Of a stretch of 64,000 nucleotides of DNA, positions 36,301 to 50,461 are shown one piece after another. The DNA is from Apostichopus japonicus (lineage: Eukaryota; Echinodermata; Holothuroidea; Aspidochirotida; Stichopodidae): positions 18,684,678 to 18,748,677 of the forward strand of contig NC_092579.1 of NCBI RefSeq assembly GCF_037975245.1. The letters run 5' to 3'. The translations under genes and the position numbers were made by a program. Below the pieces are notes generated by a model, which searched no databases, was not told the DNA's origin, and worked only from the letters and a program-made list of their open reading frames with translations. Numbering within the stretch: the stretch's first letter is position 1; the number at the start of each line of letters is the position of its first letter.

Positions 36301-39300
36301 ATGGAGATGAGGGAGAATTTGTTCAAAGAGACGAAACAGGATATGTTATCTATTGAGATTGAAAATCTCTGTTTTGCATACAGCAAATGAAATTAGACAG
36401 TCTGAGGCTTGGACGCAATTAAGTTCAGCAATAGCTTAGAATAGATGATCTTCGTTCCTACTTGCAAATGGATTCTCTTTTCTTTATTATAGCAAACAAA
36501 GGTTGGATTCACATCAAAGCAAGATCTGGTCGCAGCATTGTTCAAGACAGGATCATCGGAAACAAAGAAAGGTTGGGAATGATTACGAGTCCTATTTTTC
36601 TCTTATTAGGAAAAGGAGAGCATAAGAAGGTGGAGGGAGAAGTTAGGTGAGGGGTACAGTAAGTGAGAGGAGGGAGGGGGGAAGTGGGAGAGTTAAGTAT
36701 GACAACACTATTTAAAACTCTTTTCAAAAATGGTCGTTAAGCGATGGGGTGTAAAGAAATCACAACCTAAATGTTATTATGTAAGGGCATTATTATGAAG
36801 ATTCAATGACAATATTGAAATCAACAATGGAAGCCCTCTTTACTTAGCTGTCCTTACACATCAACTGTATTCTAAGTACTGGCTTATTAGTTCAACCATT
36901 TTAGATTTTCTCTTAAAGTTTTAAATTACTTCTAAAAATAATCTGTTGTCTCATTTAGTTACAAACTTTCTTTCCAGAAACACTACTGTATAGAGTGTGT
37001 ATGGAATGTACATAGAAAAGATTTTCAGAGATATTATTTTCATCTTTGTTGCAGAACCAGATGGTGCTAATGATAATTATCCAGGTAAATTCCAAGTTTC
37101 CAATTATTTTTTAAGGTGTTTTGTTGTGTTATTTAAATAGTTTTTAGGTCATTTTGGTAAAAGTTTTGATACTATCCTGCACAAAAAAAATTCAAATCCC
37201 ATATTTGTCATAGCTTACCAAGATTTTCTTCAAAAAGTGTTAAAGTTTTAATAAAAATTGAAAATGTCTTATACACAGTTTTTGTATTTTTCAATTACTC
37301 TCTAGTTAAAATCTTTCAACTACTCTCTAGTTAAAATTCGATTTATAGTGATTTATGGTGATTTATAGTGAAAAATGTTTTAGTTTGATCAGTTATAACC
37401 TTATTTTGAGTAAGGTTTTGGTAAAATTGCCAAAAGCTTGTCAATCAAAGTAAATAAAAACACTGCATTATAATTAGACCTTATCACATTCAAGAGTAGG
37501 TCTATAGTTTGTTATTTTTTAACCATGATGTTTCAACTATTCATCTCATAGGAAGGTCTTCATTCCTTGTTTCTAAAACAAAAATGGTGAGCTTGAACTA
37601 CCCCTTGAGGGATGATGACAATATTGTCTCCACCAACCATACGGATGAAGTATCAGACAATAGCCCATTGTTTGCCCTTGATTGTGAAATGGTATACCTC
37701 TTTGTTTCAGACACTTTACTATGTATGATCGAGCTTCAGTTTAGTCATTATATTTGTTCATGGCACGTTATTTTCACTCCCAAGAAATTCAAGTTTTAGG
37801 ATTGGTTAGTGTCGACCTTCTTGACAAACAAAAGGAACACATTATCTCATATTAGAGACCTCTGGAACCTACGATTAAAAGTCTAAATCAACTTGTTATG
37901 CATTTGTGTTATGTCTTTCAAGCCATGGAATTTTTCTCCCGTATTTTTGATTTGTGGGCTTTAAAGGGCCAATAGTATCTGGTCATTATCAAGAAGTTTG
38001 GGTTCCTCTGGGGCCAAAATAAAGAACAGTTTATTCCCATGGAAAAGTCGGCCCTGGTCCACAATGGATATCTCATCGCTATAATTATTATTGGTCTTCC
38101 CTCTAAAATGAGTAAAGGACGGTAGTTACTAAACAGCTTGGAATACATAAGCAGGCTTCCTTGCACAGTCAGAATCCAGAGTTTTACTACAAATCCAAAG
38201 AGCGCAGAAACTATGGCAAGTACGATTCCAAGGCTGGGTAAAGAAGATAAGTACTTCATCTATAGAAGTGTTCCAAGATGCCTCACGTAAGGATAGACAT
38301 CCACACGAGGTTAATACCCATAATATGTAATAATTGTGCTATAATTACTCAGATACATGTCAATTCCTCCATTTGCTAAATCTTGCCCATGTGTTCATTC
38401 CTACTTGGAGTTGTCATTCAGTCATATCGCAGTATGTATAGCTATCCCTCTGCTTTGGTCTTACTCCTTTATCATTGTTACGTCCATTCCTTGACTTGAG
38501 TGGCGAGGCTGTTGCCTTAGTGTCACAGTTGGGTCACAAGTAGTGGTTAAAAGAGGACGATTTGATGCAAACACAAAGAACAGGCTTGGCTAAGGTTCGG
38601 CCCTGGGGATCTTTTATTGCCAACTTTATATAACAGATCGTCGGTTTCTGTGTCGTCTCTCGGCATCGATTGTTGCCAGGAGCAACAAAAAGGTTGACAA
38701 AATAATAATATATTTAAAAAATAATTAGCTTATTAAAGTTGATAAGCCATAAAGGTATATTTGCACACTGTATGTATTTATTTGTTGATTTTACTTGTTC
38801 TGCTCGTTCTAGTGTCAGACTCAGGAGGGGTTGGAGCTGGCCAAAGTGTGCTTGGTTGAGGAGGACGGTCAGTTGATATACTCAAGACTGGTCAAACCAG
38901 AAAATGAAATCATAAATTATTTGACCGAGTAAGTAGTCTCCAAGAACCCTCCTTATACATCAAGTGATTAGTTTATATGAATCACGCGATGGTCTGCATA
39001 CTGTGGAGCGTGTGAATCTTTTTCGCTGGGGCACAGAAACTTCTTAGACGTTGGAAACTTTATCTACAGTTTTGGAGCTTACTTAAGAACATCAACAACG
39101 TCTTTATGATCTCAGTTCCATAGTCCAAGCCAGCTGTCATGCATTCTGATGTTTGATTCTGAACCGAGGGTGGGGGGGGGGGGCCACTTGGAAGTCACTG
39201 GGTTGTAGGCCTAAAAAAAATTGACTGCTGTCATAATTTGTTTAATCATATATTGTTATCATTTATGATGCCTTATTCATTTCTATCATTTCACTACATG

Positions 39301-42300
39301 CATACTAATTGTCTGTCTTGTTTATTATTGCTGTTGGTGATGCTGTTTGTTTGTTGATGTTGTTGTTTTCTTGGGGGGTTTTCTCTTTTTTTTCTAACCT
39401 AGTTCATCCATCTGTACCAAATACCCCTAAATTGTACTACTAATTTATTGATAAACCCCCAGAGACCTATTCTCAGTATGTTCAAGTTGTGGACAAGAGG
39501 GTTAAAAGAGCTAATCTGTGGCACAGTGTTTAATTCTCTCATTATAGTGTCACAATTTGCATAGAAATTGTACTTGTCAGTCATAACAGATGCATTTCAA
39601 TATTGACTTTCTCCTCTTTAAAAACCACCAGGTACAGTGGCATGACAGCTGAAACTTTACAGGAGGTAAACACGAGACTACGAGATGTCCAAGAGGAGAT
39701 TATTCAGCTTCTACCACCTGACGCAATCCTGGTTGGACAATCCATCGAAAATGACCTCAGAGCTTTGAAGGTAAATATTGTATGATACTGTAATGTAAAA
39801 ACCCAAAGTATTGTAAATTAAATTATTGGTAATCTGAATACCGGCTAACCTAAAGCCCACACAGACTTGTTGACAAATGGTGCTGTCAACTTTTTCGGAT
39901 CAGGTTGTATTAATGCACAGAACTGTCTGTCACCAAAAGAATATAAACTTGATATCATAGTTTACGTTTATTTTGTTGCAGTAGGGTTAAAAGAGGTACG
40001 TTATTCCTCAAGAAAGTCTAATATTTTCTTACATGAAAGGAACAGGACAAACATTGGTATTATAATAAACTGGTATGAAGGCGAACGATCAACTAACTGC
40101 ACTCGTCATAGGGAACAGAGCACGATTTACCTTTGTTAGTCCTGTTAGAAGAGAAATATGATAAAACAATTTAGTAATTGAGTTTCAACCAGCTGCTCGA
40201 CCCAGAATGGATATTTCTTGTGTTATGTGAATAGTTGACTTTATAGTTATTTTTTTATAGTATTTTCCTCTTTTTCTTTTAGAAATTCAACCATTCAGAC
40301 CCATACATTTAGTCTAGCTGCTCAGGGGTTATTATTCTTTTATGGTATTTTAGGAATATTATGTACAATTCTCTTTTCTCTAAAATAGTGAGCTTATTTT
40401 TAACTTTGTTTTTGATTTCTTTCTTTACAGATGTTCCACCCCTTTTGTGTTGATACAAGTGATATGTTTACAAGGAGTGGCCATCGAGTAGGATTAGCTA
40501 ATCTGACACAGTTTTATCTTAGGTAAGCAAACTACCAGGGGCAACCCAAACAGTGGTCATTAAAAGTTGTCAGTAGGACACAGGATATTACCAGCTGCCA
40601 GAACCATTTCTACAGTTTTCAGAGCTTGCCGTTAGAGATCGATTCAGTTTGGTTTCTAACATCAAGTTGATAGTCTGGCTTTCTTGCATTCAGAGCATCA
40701 AGTTAGGGTGTGTGGGAGGGGTCAGGTGGGTCTGGGAGGGGTCTGGTGGGTGGTGGCCCTGTCCTCGTGGAAGTTCCTGGGTCACAGGCCTAAAAGGTTG
40801 CGGACCACTGGTTTACAGTAGTCCTCTCTGTGCAGTCTACTCTACAGGAAATTCCAAAGGTCATGGAGTATACTATTTATCATGAGCTTCACATGAATTT
40901 TTTTTCAATATAACTTCCACTACAAGTGAACTTCCACTACAAGTGAAAATTGGCCATGAATGAATTAACACCATATATTTTCATGCTCTCAGTCCCTGCT
41001 ATGGGATGTTGCAATAGACATGAATTAATTTTTATAATTTCAGTATTTTCTGAGGCATTTCTGTGTTATTACATCTTTTAGAATTTCTCTTCCTATTCTA
41101 GTCGGGAGATTCAGTCGGGGGACCAAGGTCATGACCCCACTGAAGATGCGAGAGCTGCCCTTGATCTGTTCAAGTTACGACTCGCGGAGGGAACCAAGTT
41201 ACCGAATTACAAACGAAGGAAAGGTTCTCAGCAGCCGGAGAGAATATCTGTTGATTCAAGGTGAGGTATTATTCCTTTACAATGACAAGCACAAATACTG
41301 TCTACTGGCAGCCTGCTCCATTTATATTTCCCATTGACTATTTTACACTTAATTGTCAAAGAAACGAAAGTAAGCCCGGGTAGAAGTTCTCACCAGGTAA
41401 TAGCTACCGCCTCTCTAGGCATGTAGTGTATTGGCAAATTTATGGCACCCTCAATCTCCTGTACCATGACTATGTAAATTTTTAGCAATGAGAGCCCAGA
41501 GATTTGCTCACTCACCCATAACCGCATATTCCTGTGCTGCCCTTTGATGGTCTGAAGTGTACGAAACTTGTCCAAACATGTCTCTAAATGTTCACACCAT
41601 ATGCACATCCATTTGTGTACTTCAACAGCCAATACTATCGTACAATGTGTAATGTAGTAACGTAGAAAGATGTTCTCCTGTTACGTTTTTTAGACACTTG
41701 GGCAGGTTGATATAAACAGCCTATGGATTATGCCAACCTGCAGGACTGGTCCAATTTATTCTAGGTAACTCAAATGTGAATTAGACTTTCAGTTTGTTAC
41801 ATTCGAGAAAGTAAATAATTTCAATTTCTTGCCCACCTTCTTTTTTTTTTTTTTAATGCTGATGCCTCCAGGGGTATCATCGCAAGAGGTTAATAACTGA
41901 ACAACAGTCATGTTATTGTTATTCGTTTGTTGTTGTTATCTGCATTTAATACTGTTCTCTCAAAGCATCTCACGTTCTCCTCTTTTAATCTGATCTCGCT
42001 CTCTCAAGATCTTTATATTCTGGTTTCACAGCCTCCTAGCAGGATGCGAAGACCAACGTAAGACCTGTGCGATTGTGGATGTCAGGAAAGTAATACGCCA
42101 GTTTGAAGCCAACGCTGCCGATATCCTAGAGTGCATCAACGATTCGGAGGTATAATTTATCTATGATTTATTGTTGTTGTTTTTATATAGAAGAGTCGGT
42201 GCGTAATTCTCCAAAATAGAATTCTCATTTTTTTTTTATCTGTGACTAACATTTTAGTAGCATTGCTATTGAAAAAATTATCAATACTAAAAGTTATCTG

Positions 42301-43887
42301 GTGATGCAGCTAACGTTTGCATTGCTTTGCTTTCACAACCTGTAAATGACATTGCTTTAATGCTATTTGTAAACTGTCTACAGAAAAAAAAAATTAGTAA
42401 AAGTTTTGATGAACTTTCTTTGTAAAGAACTTTGGTGGTTTGATCTTCCATTTCCAAAAGGTTTTGTCACCATTTGATTGGGAACAACATGTGTCATTCC
42501 ATCTCATAGCTCGTAAAATCTGAGAAAACTCATGATTTCGACGGTTACAGACATCTGGAGAACGAACATCAGAAATAGCTTTGAAGTGGGCCCTCATGTT
42601 TCATTAGCCAATCAGAGCGCAGAAGTACACAGTGAAAGTTTCAGTAAAGATAGAGATAGCAATCGTCAAGACACATGACACAAGGGGACTGTCTCATGGT
42701 TGTGTAGAGCTGTAGTTGTAAGATTCTCTAGTCTTGTCTGGAAATTTGTTCTTTTGATATCCCACTTAAAACTTTCTAGCTTTCAAGTTAAGGCTTTGCC
42801 CTAGTTTGTTACTTTCCTTGCAGTGTACAAATGATGTATGTCAAAGATAGGCAGAGAACCAGACTGCAACCTGAGGACAAATATGTCACCAGACCCCCCC
42901 CCACCCCTCTCCCTTTGGAAGTCATTCTCTATCCAGCATTTCCCTGGACACCCTGTAGTGCCCCCCCCCCCCCCCCGCTCTTATCAGGCCTGTCTTATGG
43001 TAGCCAAATGCCCTCAAGACGTTGACACACACAAATATATTTTCCTGTCTCATTGTGTTAAAAATAGTCTTGTCTATATTCATTCTTTTGAAAAGATATG
43101 TTGGATCAAATCTCATGAAGTCTATCAGATAATCCACTGCACAGTAACTGGTTGCAGAAATATAAAAGAGTTGTTTCCCTTTTCTCTTTCTTTTTTTTTG
43201 CTCTAAATGTTTAGTCTTTCAAGAAAGCCACGTCTGCTATTAAAAGAAGGGATTTTACGTGGTTGCAATTTCACAGCCTACACAACCTCCTGCAGGGCAA
43301 TTGGATTAGTGAGGAAACCCTACAGGTAAGATGTCCTAGTTTTATTATTTCTTAGGAAGTTGGTTGGTTGGCAGTTGTACAAACAACACAAGCTTTAATA
43401 CTCACCAAAGACACAGATAAAGAGACAGACACACGGAATGACTGATTGATAGAAAGATAGATAGAGGGGAAGATTTGTTGCATAAATGTTACTGCAGGTG
43501 TTTGATCATTTTTATATAATCTGTAACTGGCCAAAGCAAAACATAAAAAGCCAGTCTTAGACATCAACTCTTGGTAGCAGCCTTTAGAATGAAATGGAGG
43601 TTACAGCAAAATAATGAAATGACCTTTACCCTTAGACTTGAAGATACAGCCAAATAATGAAATGACCTTTACCCTTTGACATGAAGTTACAGCCAAGTTA
43701 TGAAATGACCTTTACCCTTTGATCTCTATTCCCACAGATGACATTACGGAAACTAGACGAGCGGTTACATCAACTTTACCAATGTCTGCCTGGGAAGAGT
43801 TTACTGATTACACTAATGGCTCCATCAGACACATCATCAAAACAGCTGGGCAGATGCTTTGTTACTTTAACCAAGGAGTCTTTATGA
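33124..43887 (+). CDS. REXO5: REXO5-type DEDDh RNA exonuclease
   Basis: 3'-5' RNA exonuclease of the REXO/RNase T superfamily, predicted ~511 aa, expected nuclear/nucleolar. Coding exons: 33124-33172, 34163-34224, 35090-35253, 36018-36144, 36493-36571, 37055-37084, 37552-37691, 38813-38928, 39632-39770, 40431-40522, 41102-41260, 42032-42149, 43215-43325, 43738-43887; phases chain throughout. The short first exon was chosen because its ATG and GTAAGT donor give the phase required by exon 2. N-terminal part: LEEIRNLLHLSLLGK and VLVVVMHGVSSSCY, matching the REXO5 N-terminal region. Exonuclease core: DNSPLFALDCEM (D214, E216), LVKPENEIINYLTEYSG, LLPPDAILVGQSIENDL (D297), GHDPTEDARAA (H343, D348), so all DEDDh residues are present. 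The C-terminal end LYQCLPGKSLLITLM resembles the end of vertebrate REXO5. The two RRM domains of vertebrate REXO5 (~774 aa) were not found. One donor (after 36571) is weak, GTTGGG. Confidence 0.92.
35853..35894 (-). ncRNA. Possible decayed hammerhead-like motif of a Penelope-like element
   Basis: The minus strand reads CTGAAGA, then an imperfect hairpin around CCTGCTAGG, then GAAACGTC. CTGANGA and GAAA are the two halves of the hammerhead ribozyme core, and similar words recur in Penelope-like retroelement termini of invertebrates (recalled, not searched). Stem II is damaged (GAACCT against AGGAGTC), so activity is doubtful. Confidence 0.3.
43594..43722. repeat. 43-bp tandem repeat, three copies, before last REXO5 exon
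   Basis: Units carry TACAGCCAAATAATGAAATG and GACCTTTACCCTTTGAC; TACAGC recurs at 43602, 43645 and 43688. The array ends about 15 bases before the acceptor at 43737. Confidence 0.9.
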
Positions 43888-44714
43888 TGTTGTGCTTGTA
43901 CTAGGATGTTAAAAAGGGGGGAAATTCACCCAGTCAGTTTATTTATTTATTTTTTTGGGGGGGAGGATTTATGATGATAGTAGTTAGATATACGTACATA
44001 TGCCCGTACCAACATTTAGAGCACATATAGTACATACAGTGCAGTACACATGGTCAACCATTGCGACCAATACACACTGTTGCAGTGCCACATTATCAAA
44101 GCAAGTGTTCTCTTTTTGGAAAGATTTGACCAATCGCATTACTCCTTACAAAAATCAGCAAACTATGTAATATGCATCTTGTTATAGGCAAGTTTATAAG
44201 TTATAGGCAACTACAGCAATGGGGGAAGTTGCGGGAAGTACCAGAATTGCTGCGGGAAATTCCCCTGAGAGAAAATATTTTTGCAGGAATCCAGCAATCG
44301 CGCGTCCGATTGCGAAAACTGGTACTCCTTCTCCTTTCCCTTGTCAGCTGATTCAACCAGACCGAAGAAGCAGAAGTTTATACCTTTGTATACCATTTCA
44401 AGTTATGTTTATGTGCAATTTAAGCACACCTTAAGGCTATTTATTGGGAATTTCAAGGTAGCATTCACAATGTTTGTGCACCAGGGGTCTGACATAACTT
44501 TTAGGGTGGCCCACTGGCTGTGAGGCCACCAAGACAGCCATTGGGTTTACATTTTGATCCGTGTGTGCCTTTAATATTTCTGTATATAGTGAATACGCCC
44601 GCATTGGTGTGCTTTTACCGATACAGTGGCGCGACGGCTTGGCGCACTGTATTAGCTGTAGAGCGAGACTCAAAGCTCTTGTTCACCGCGTTAGATTTAC
44701 TATACCCTGTAACT

Positions 44715-45078
44715 CAAGGGCGTAGGAACCGGGGGGGCTGGGGGGGCGCCAGCCCCCCCAGTGAAAAATGTGGAGGGGCGGAAGTATCATTCCGCCCCCC
44801 GCTTCGCAAGTCAGAAAACCCCTTTTTCATTTCCAAATGAGAAAAAAATCTCATTTAGAGCACCAAATTGCATCTAAGGCCAGGTGAAAATGCAAAATTA
44901 TATACAAAATGGAGTGGTGGGTTGGAGTGTGCTATATTGCACCAAATTGCATCTGAGGCCACCTGGAAATGCAAAAAAAATCCAAAGGGGAGGGGGACAC
45001 CCCCTCCCCTTAGACCCCTCCCCAGGCCGGCCATCCATCTTCAGCCCCCCCACTCAAAAGTACCTTCCTACGCCACTG
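44715..45078 (+). mobile_element. hAT-type MITE, copy 1, with perfect 8-bp target duplication
   Basis: 364 bp, flanked by CTGTAACT at 44707-44714 and 45079-45086. The left end reads CAAGGGCGTAGGAACC; the right-end reverse complement reads CAGTGGCGTAGGAAGG. Inside are GC-rich near-palindromes (GGGGGGCGCCAGCCCCCCC) and a partly duplicated ACCAAATTGCATCT segment. No transposase. A second copy in opposite orientation lies at 62629-63011. Confidence 0.9.
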
Positions 45079-45086
45079 CTGTAACT

Positions 45087-46855
45087 ACAGAAGTAACAAA
45101 AACACTTGTTTGTGTAAACATATTTGCTAAATTCTTTGTTTTCTTTTTGTCTGCCTTCTAATTTGGGTGCCACTGCCCAGGCCCATCTGGCCTGATCAAT
45201 TTTTGGTAAATCCATTCCTTGCCAACTTGTTATCATCAAAGAACCAATGACTCAAAACTACAGTGTGAAACGTTTCCCTGACAAGGAATGAGGGCGGTAT
45301 TGAAGAACTTAGCATGCATAGACTCCGGATGTGTGACCTTATTAACTAGCTTAGGCTTTGAGTACAAAGTTTCTGTATGCTGCTCGCGTTGGATGAATCT
45401 AACCATAATAGTAATTACCGACTCTACTATTCTCGTTATAGTCATTGCCGAATTTGCAATCCGCTGCCCCCTCACAATATTGCGAGGTCAGTAAGAGTGA
45501 CTCCATAGTTTTCAATAGTTTTGCAATATCGAAGGTCATAGTCATGTGTGACCATGCATTAATGATTTCTTCAGTTATATCTTCAGACAGCCAGGAATAT
45601 TCTTTGTTCCTTTAATAAAGGAATCCTGGTTTATGCATGATTATCTCCAAGGAAACCTCTTCATGTAGACACTTTTCATGTTTTGCATGTCAACTGATAC
45701 AATGGGACAAAAGATACTGAAAACAGAATATAAACTGGCTGACATTTTAACGTTATGTACAATTAAAGTGCACCAAGTATTGTTTTTTTTTGTGTTGGTT
45801 TGTTTTGGTGCATAAGTTGAAGTACAATCAAAGAACCACTGAAGCTTATGTCAACTAAATTTTATAGCTTTTATATAACAATACATTGGGAAATTCTTCA
45901 GTGTATCCTCAAAACAGCTATATATTGTTGTAGTAATTTTAAAACCTTAGTAATCATGATGACACAATGTTAGTTATATAAAGTAAATGAACAATAGAAA
46001 AGTGATCATGAAATTAGTAACAAAACTACAAAAATTAGTAAAGAAAGTTTTGAAGCTAGATCGGATTCAAACCGGTGACCTCAGCGTTACAAGCTAACTT
46101 TTCCAATTGATTTATTCCACCCCTAGTTGGTAGCCATCCCTTATAGAGCCATTTCTTCGATTGGTGGGTGCTCATCAGCTCCCTGGGTACATGGTATGCA
46201 AGATACTGTGGCGTCTGGTTTTGTCATTCACTTTTTTTTTTTTGCTGTTTGCATTATGTTGGAATTTTTCTGTTTTACCATTTGTGTTTGCATGATATGG
46301 AAGTGTATTCATCAGCAGTAGTCCTGTTGAGGGAGAGAGGTCAGAGTGGTTGCAGCCCTGTGGCTCAGGGCCAATATAGGGGGCCTGAAGATGTTTTGTG
46401 CAGGCATTCAGGCCTAAATTGTTAGTGTGTTTTATTTATAAGGGCAGCTGAAATGCCAACAGAATCAGTAACTTATATTAGAAACTCCCCATTCAATAAT
46501 CTTTATTGAAAACAGTTTTATATTCCTTTTGTTAATTTAATACAATTGTCAGTATAACCACTGAGTCAATTTGTTTTTGTTTTCTTTTTGTTTTATGTAG
46601 GTCTAATATTTGTAAAGAGAAACTGCGAGGTGCCACCTTTGCCAAAAAAAAAGCAGACAGCATTTGGTATAAGGGGGGAAATTTTCATCTTAACATCTCT
46701 CTTTTTTTTTTGGTGAGGGATGGGTGATGTTACTATCAAATCATCATTTTGGTCCCCATTGGGCATCTTTGTATGATCCCAAAATATCCTCTTAACCATG
46801 GGCTCCTCCTCCCCCACCACCCGTAGGGGCCCGCACATATGTTACCATTAAAAAT
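45087..46855. other. Spacer without recognisable genes
   Basis: AT-rich non-coding sequence. Near 46065-46090 the minus strand has a box B-like GGTTTGAATCC, but no partner box A is clear. GC-rich scraps at 46330-46410 and 46780-46840 look like further decayed repeat ends. Confidence 0.45.
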
Positions 46856-47900
46856 CGCCAACCTCGAAGTTATTATCCGTCGGGTCAGAGCGACCGTCGT
46901 CGGGAAAACATTGCGGATCGCCAGGAGAATATGACGTGTTTGAGGGGGAAAGCAGTTGCCCGGAACTTTTAAAACAAAAAGCTTATGTTGGTATAAAAAG
47001 GCGCAATTTCGATATGAAAACTTAGGTTTCGAGAAGAAGTAGGCTACAAATATAGAGATAACACGAACACAATCGAAATTATGAGATTAATCGATGAAAT
47101 TTCCTGCATTTTTTATTAGTATTTATTTATTTATTTGTTAGTCGCTTTCAGATTTTCAGTATCGGTAGAAGGCACCATTCATAGAAAGGAAATTATGCTT
47201 AGCTTGTGACATCACGGCATAAACAAAATCCACAAAGTTCGTATGCTTTCATAACAGATGAAAATCAGTGAGTAAAGCACCGTAGGTGCTCTCGTTTCCT
47301 CTAAGGTACGTGAGATTCAAGTCCCCATCCACCCACCTCACCCCGGCCCGAACACCTGACTGAGGTAACTCGCCATGCACTGCTTGAGTCCCTCCCCCAT
47401 TTCCCCTGTGTGAGTCTTTCATGTCAAATCATCCCGTTTGATCGCTCAGCTTAGGAAAGCAGAAATAGGCATTTGTATTCTTATTGTAAAGGAAAATTCG
47501 TATAAGCCTACAACGGAATCGTCATGAAAGTATCGTCACTTCTCGTCTGATCATTTGTATTATGCGATATCCTTATCAAGGTACAGTATTGCTAACTTAC
47601 TGCAGGCGGACGATCCGCGTTCTATACGGCTAACAATGGAAACGCAGTGTTGTACAGGGTACTGACGTAGCCTTTAAAATGTCAGGTCAATCCGGGAAGT
47701 GTTGTTGCAGACTGCAAGGCCCATACACTATAGTATTGATATGTGAATGTGTGTAATGGACGGTAAATCAATTCGTAAGTCAGAGAACAGTAACGAAGTA
47801 GGCGGACGCAGCCATTACCAATAGAAGTACGTCTGCGAAACACCGTGGGGGAAGAGTGTTTATGGGCGGCAGATCAACATGACCCTTCTTCACAAATTTG
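46856..47900 (+). promoter_or_regulatory. CpG-richer stretch, candidate NAA60 promoter region
   Basis: CG dinucleotides are denser here than in the flanks (for example 46865-46930 and 47790-47870). The stretch lies 2.5-3.6 kb upstream of the first coding exon of NAA60. No core promoter element or first exon could be fixed, so the assignment is only positional. 47900-50400 shows nothing recognisable. Confidence 0.25.
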
Positions 47901-50461
47901 GTTTGTTTCTATACTTAAGCCTAGGTTTTAATAAACGAATGTTCCTTTTGTAATCGGAAAACTTTCTGTTGACATTTCAAGAGAGTTAAAGTTCCTACAT
48001 TATGTTAGGCTACTATAAGTTAGAGCGTAGGCTAAGCTATGCCTAAGCTAAAGTTGGCCTTACGTACAGTAATGTATGCTAGACCTAAACACCAGTAGCT
48101 TGGTCTTTAACAATTAAGTCACGAATGTACGTCATAAGAAAGGACGATGTAGGCTTAGGCTCAGTTAGATATAGCAACTAGCACTTGTAATACTTCTTAC
48201 CAGTTGGGTCAGGACTATTAATTTATTGAATAGTATAACGTTAGTGACTTTGTATGGGCTAGATCTACGTCTAATTTGGAGATGCGACGAGTAAGACCTA
48301 GGCTAGAGCACAAATGTTACATTGAAGGACAGCTTGATCAATTACTTGATTTTATCAATGGTTTGAAGATATCTCACTTGAATGATAGAACCTCAATACT
48401 TCCAAAAGTCTTGTGTCAACTAATGTAGGCCTTCCCAACTTCCCAAGTAAAAAATTCCCCAACTTGTGCTTGTGCTAAATTGTGCTATTTTTAGTGATAA
48501 ATTGCTCCCAAACCATTGCTCCTGGGTACTTGATTCTTTCATAGGTTATTATGTCCAGTACACACAAGTTGTGCAGCTCTAAAGTTGCTAGATTCAGCAT
48601 GCGGAAAGGGTTCTGATGCCTATTCTTTACCAACGTAACCATGTTAGATCAATACTTTAATTATAAGTATAAAGTTCTTTGACAGCCAATAACCCAAAAC
48701 ATGTCATGTTGCAAAAATCTGATGATTTTTTCAGGAAGAGATATAGTACTACCCTGTTTGTACAAACAATTTCAGGAGGGTATTTTGCCTTATTTGGAAA
48801 TGTAAAACATGTTTTTGATCCTGAGTATTGTACTTCAAGATCTTCCAATTCAATACTGTGCACATTTCAATGTCATATTAACAAATACTATTTGCAATGT
48901 TCTGTCTGCTTCTGGTTTAATTCACTTAATTAAAAAACTTTACTAGTATAAAATGCAATGCAACTGAAATTTTCAGAATTTATGCTTATTTCATGGTGTT
49001 CCAAGCATACAATAAATGTGGGAATTTTTGGAGAGGGTCCAGCAGTAACCATCTTCGGTTTGACTCTGAATGACCTTGTAGCCTAATTCTTGTAAACGAG
49101 TGGAATAATTCATGTAAGTGCAAAATTGAGGTATCCTTGTTTCAGTGTTGCAGTTACTATTGCAATTATTTATGATGCCATTACTAAAAGACTGATCATC
49201 AACCATTGGTATTGTGAATGGTATTCATCCTAACATTTAAAAAATTATTAAACAATGAATAGAATACTACTGTTAGAGCTCTTTAAATGTACTTTTGATG
49301 AAAAGAAGTAATTATAACTTCATTAAAAAAAGTTGAAAATATGTTAAAACGTAGTAATTCAATCAAACTGCTTAATATCATGATTCATCCTTAGTAATTA
49401 GCCATGGTTTCCTCCTTTTCTGTTTTGCTAGGGTAGCTTGATTGCAATAGCTATGCTTGTGTATAGAGTTGTTGATAATGATATAACACTAAATATTGTA
49501 TGAAATGTGAACCTCCAATATATGTACCTGTTCTATTTTAACTATGGATTGGGAATGAAGAATTTCAATTCCATGGCTCTAGCCTACAGGGTTGTAATAT
49601 TCAGCATAACTTAGGTCAAAGACATCAATCATTAGAAGGCCTTTATCTTTGTATGTACATATGTTTATTCTAAAACAACAAACATTAACTCTTAAGCCAA
49701 CTAAGCAAGCAAATGTTTGCTTAAGGCAAGAAAAATTTAAGCCATCTCTGAGTTGTCATTTATGTATATAATTATGTATGTATATGTAGCTTAATGAAGG
49801 TGATATGTAATTATCAGGATTGTTTTTCATACTGTCATGGACCTTGGACTAATATACAAAGTACTCACCTGCAATCATGACGTATAGTATACTGTACAAA
49901 CATAGTTAGTTACTGGTATAACACTAAAACACATCTGTAGGAATACAACTCTGTCAAACAGGCTTAAAATATGTAGACCGTAGTATGTATTAATTAAGTA
50001 ATGACTACTTAAGACTGAATTATGTAAAATTGTGCGATAGCCTATGCACAAGGGAAGTAGCCTAACTTAAATTGCAACGGTACAAGTAACAGGGTTTTGG
50101 AAAAAACATTCCAGTGTGATTTTTCCATTGCACTGATCTTGGACATGGACAATGAATCAAGAATGCATAGCCAAAGTTGATAATTTTTAAATGAGTTTAG
50201 TGAAAGACCAAATTGTTGAGGAGTAAAATATAACCCTAACTATGGAGAGCATGTACCGTGTAAATATCTGATGTAGCTTCATTTGCCGATTACGTTACTC
50301 ATACAGGTACGTGTTCAACTCCAGGAAGATTCAGAAATATCTATATCCAATTTATCTTCAATGTCTTTTGACAGAATCTTTTTTTCATTGCCTCCCGTTT
50401 TATAGAAGGCAGTGAAGCTTTGTGGAGTCTTTTGTAATGCTTGGACTGGCCGGATTGCAGG

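Noticed and set aside
46065-46090. tRNA-derived SINE on the minus strand
   Set aside because: Only a box B-like word is present; no box A at the right distance.
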